Assembly (NCBI GenBank): GCA_963704535.1
Contig: OY969916.1
Location: forward strand, 1,550,001 to 1,614,000
Direction of reading: 5' to 3'
Length of the DNA: 64,000 nucleotides
From: G963704535 sp963704535
Lineage (GTDB): Bacteria; Chloroflexota; Chloroflexia; Chloroflexales; Roseiflexaceae
The notes beneath the pieces are model-generated. The model saw nothing but the letters and a program-made list of their open reading frames with translations, made no database searches and was not told the origin of the DNA. Made by a program: the position numbers and the translations under genes. Below, piece by piece: positions 62,099-64,000 of the stretch; position 1 is the stretch's first letter; each line of letters begins with the position of its first letter.

Positions 62099-62518
62099 CA
62101 GCGCGAGTAGCCGCGGCAAAAACACGATCAGCCCGACGATCAGCGACGCGATAGCGGTCAACAGCACGGTGCCGGCCGCGACATCCTTGGCGACCTTCGC
62201 CATTGGGTGATACTCCGGCGAGGCCAGGTCCACCGTCGCCTCGACTGCGGTGTTCACCCCCTCGGCCGCGAGCACCAGCGCGATCGTCAGCACCAGCGCC
62301 AGCCATTCGCTGCGCGTGATCCGCAGCAGAAAGCCGAGCGCCACGGCCGCCAGCCCGATCCCGACATGGATCTTAGCGTTGCGCTGGCTCCAGAGCAGGT
62401 AGCCCAGGCCCGCGAAGGCGAAACGAAACGAGGACAGCAGCGTCGACGCGCGCGCGACTTCCGGCTGCTGCGGGGCGGTCTCCGGCAGTTCCGGGGTGGT
62501 GGGGGGTGGGACGATCAT
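62087..62518 (-). CDS. dgkA: Diacylglycerol kinase/undecaprenol kinase
   Basis: 143 aa, DagK_prokar family. Three membrane helices; catalytic/Mg motif AEGVNTAVEATVDL and HPMAKVAKDVAAGTVLL are intact; WSQRNAKIHVGIG at the second helix start is typical. Recycles diacylglycerol or undecaprenol at the membrane. The N-terminal 25 residues are Pro-rich and dispensable. No strong ribosome site at ATG 62518. Confidence 0.92.
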   Translation of the reverse strand: MIVPPPTTPELPETAPQQPEVARASTLLSSFRFAFAGLGYLLWSQRNAKIHVGIGLAAVALGFLLRITRSEWLALVLTIALVLAAEGVNTAVEATVDLASPEYHPMAKVAKDVAAGTVLLTAIASLIVGLIVFLPRLLALVLN

Positions 62519-62570
62519 GGTATGCTTGCCACCTTACTACGACCAAGCGCGGCATGATGCCAATGCCAAT

Positions 62571-63429
62571 TCAAGCGGTTTGCGAGTTGCTCTCGCTCCA
62601 ATGAGCGGCCGCCAGGGTGATGTCAAGACCTTCACGCCGCACGCGCAGGTCGTAGTAGAGCAAGGTAATCGCGATCTGAGACACGGAGCAGATCAGCAGC
62701 TCGGCCACCAACGCAAGCAGCCCGATCCAGCCAACTGGACTGCCGGACGGGAAACAGAAACACCCAGCGATTGAGCAGCGTCAGGCCAATAAACGGCGCC
62801 AGCAGCGCTAGCCGGATCAGCGCCAGCGCCGGCACTAGGAACACCAGCGCGCGCGGCGCATCGCGCCAGACCAGGCTCCAACTGCGGTACAGCGACGCCG
62901 GCAGCGAGCGCTTCTCGATCGCCAGGACCTGGGGCGCGAACAACACCGGCAGCCGCGCCAGCTCGGCCAGCGGCCCCAGACCCAGCAACCGTAGCCCAAT
63001 CACAGGTATCCCCGTCAGCAGCGCCAAGGCCAGACTACGGAAGAAGGACCACCGGATCTCACGCCATGCCACCCGGCCGTGTAGGTAGGCCTGCTCAACC
63101 GCCGGAGCAAATGCCGTGGCCATGAGCGACCAGAGAATCGCCCCATCGGCAAAGCAAACCTCACGAAAAAACATGAACGGCAGCATTCCCAAGGCATTGC
63201 CCGGATCACCACGCCGGCCAGCGAATACTACGTAGCTCAACATCTCGTTGACACCTGCGAAGGACAGGATGAGTACTCCGAGCAGGAGCCATAGAAGCGA
63301 TGGTAGCGCCAGCACAACCACGAAGGTTCTCAGGTGGGCACGGTAGAGCGAGAACGCAATATCAAGCAGCTCCGGGATGGTACGCGGCCGCAACTCCGGC
63401 TTGTACTCTCGCAACTCGACACTACGCAT
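62571..63429 (-). pseudogene. Multi-pass membrane protein, frameshift near C-terminus
   Basis: About 285 aa if repaired. Begins RPRTIPELLDIAFSLYRAHL, has five or six membrane segments and reads to WVFLFPV. One extra base near 62746 (ccggacggg) then shifts the frame; removing it continues GSPVGWIGLLALVAELLICS and LLYYDLRVRREGLDITLA to a stop at 62571, the C-terminal motif normal for this family (membrane proteins annotated with glycerophosphoryl-diester-phosphodiesterase-type membrane domains). As read, the frame ends at 62632 with an unrelated Arg-rich tail. Role unknown. Confidence 0.78.
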
Positions 63430-63446
63430 AGGCACCTGATACTAAG

Positions 63447-63545
63447 AAACTGTCTGAAAAGGCCCGCGCGCCACTCGCATCAGTAGTGGAAAAGGGATTC
63501 TTGAGGGGCGGCCCCCTCAAACTCCCCCTTTTCAAACAGTCTCTA
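63447..63545. repeat. gagggg-core palindrome with outer inverted ends
   Basis: aactgtctgaaaaggcc ... tggaaaagggattcttgagg / ggcggccccctcaaactccc / cttttcaaacagtctct. Same architecture as 38696-38810; touches the end of ybeY. Confidence 0.8.
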
Positions 63546-64000
63546 AGAACGGCTCAACCCAAGCCGCTCCATCACCGTCTCCTCGCGCGCGCGCATCTCC
63601 GCCGCGTCAGCCTCGCCGCGCTCGTGGTCATAGCCAAGCAGGTGCAGCACCCCATGGGCCGTCAGGTACGCCAACTCGCGCTCAACAGCGTGACCATACT
63701 CGGCGGCTTGGGCCACCACGCGCTCGTACGAGATCGCGATATCGCCCAGGTAGCGCGGCACCTCCGGCGGGCGCACAAACGTTGGGTGGGCGCCGGCCTG
63801 CTCGTCATCGGCGAACGACAGCACGTCAGTCGGCGCATCGACGCCGCGGTAGTCGCGATTCAACCGATGCAGCTCCGCGTCGTCGGTCACTAGCACGCCG
63901 ACCTCGATCGCCCCCATAGTGCCTTCGACCGCCAGCGCCGCCTCGACCGCCCGCACGATCAGCGTGGCGTCGACCTCGGAGGCGAAACGATCGTCGGTTT
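63543..64000 (-). CDS. ybeY: Endoribonuclease YbeY, 5' end outside window
   Basis: rRNA maturation and ribosome quality-control endonuclease. The zinc motif H-G-x-L-H-L-x-G-Y-D-H (HGVLHLLGYDH) is complete, and YRGVDAPTDVLSF and GDIAIS are conserved. The frame stays open to the window edge and reads DDRFASEVDATLIVRAVEAA, the normal N-terminal strand, so the gene starts outside; the internal GTG at 63956 is not the real start. Confidence 0.92.
   Translation of the reverse strand, partial: TDDRFASEVDATLIVRAVEAALAVEGTMGAIEVGVLVTDDAELHRLNRDYRGVDAPTDVLSFADDEQAGAHPTFVRPPEVPRYLGDIAISYERVVAQAAEYGHAVERELAYLTAHGVLHLLGYDHERGEADAAEMRAREETVMERLGLSRS

Overview
The window is GC-rich DNA (by eye about 63-66% G+C outside a short AT-rich patch). 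The gene content suggests a filamentous or heterotrophic Chloroflexota, probably class Chloroflexia (Roseiflexus/Kouleothrix-like). The reasons are monogalactosyl-diacylglycerol-synthase-like glycosyltransferases, a VanW protein, substrate-binding/VWA lipoproteins, two tRNA nucleotidyltransferase genes and very repeat-rich intergenic DNA. The taxonomic call is inference. No rRNA, tRNA or CRISPR array was found.

Layout. 0-19.4 kb is mostly housekeeping: a hybrid histidine kinase cut by an in-frame TAG, a DHH-CBS-nucleotidyltransferase fusion, ferritin, an orphan ABC ATPase, a second (HD-type) CCA enzyme, an esterase cut by an in-frame TGA, pyrE, an Hsp70-like protein, an AddB-like nuclease, and a tandem pair of solute-binding proteins, the second fused to VWA. 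19.5-31.4 kb is a galactan-utilisation locus: a LacI-sensor/histidine-kinase/receiver/AraC fusion regulator, a discoidin-GH53 galactanase, a pseudo-receiver, a sugar ABC transporter (lipoprotein plus two permeases, no ATPase) and a GH42 beta-galactosidase. The orphan ATPase at 5.1 kb is a candidate energiser. 31.4-42.3 kb carries a zinc-ribbon protein, an SRPBCC protein, a DUF92 protein, VanW, two MGDG-synthase-like genes (one frameshifted) and a large BTAD/TPR/HEAT regulator. 42.3-49.1 kb is an accessory patch: an antitoxin-like gene whose 3' end is amplified into three 108-bp repeats, an XRE-DUF433-DUF433 operon with a perfect palindromic operator candidate, an AT-rich GIY-YIG gene, a WYL regulator, and a complete IS701-like element beside one of two copies of an 84-bp MITE-like palindrome. 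49.1-58.2 kb is a co-oriented cluster of peptidase, membrane protein, DUF58, VWA, VWA/GATase-like and HD genes without its usual MoxR ATPase. 58.2-64 kb holds a small conserved protein, a PLD-like protein, a GT4 glycosyltransferase, DgkA, a membrane protein with a frameshift and ybeY (cut by the window end).

Two features stand out. First, intergenic DNA is full of two repeat classes: GC-rich palindromes with a gagggg-core (about 15 loci) and tandem 7-bp repeats with changing sequence (GGAGATT, GTGTTGC, GTGAAAC, GGATAGA, GACCACC and others), usually followed by their inverted complement. The heptad repeats also sit in frame inside three genes and supply the last codons of others. Second, single-base lesions (two nonsense, three frameshifts, plus an A7 frameshift in the IS transposase) interrupt otherwise intact genes, which means either real decay or consensus errors and should be settled by re-reading the raw data.
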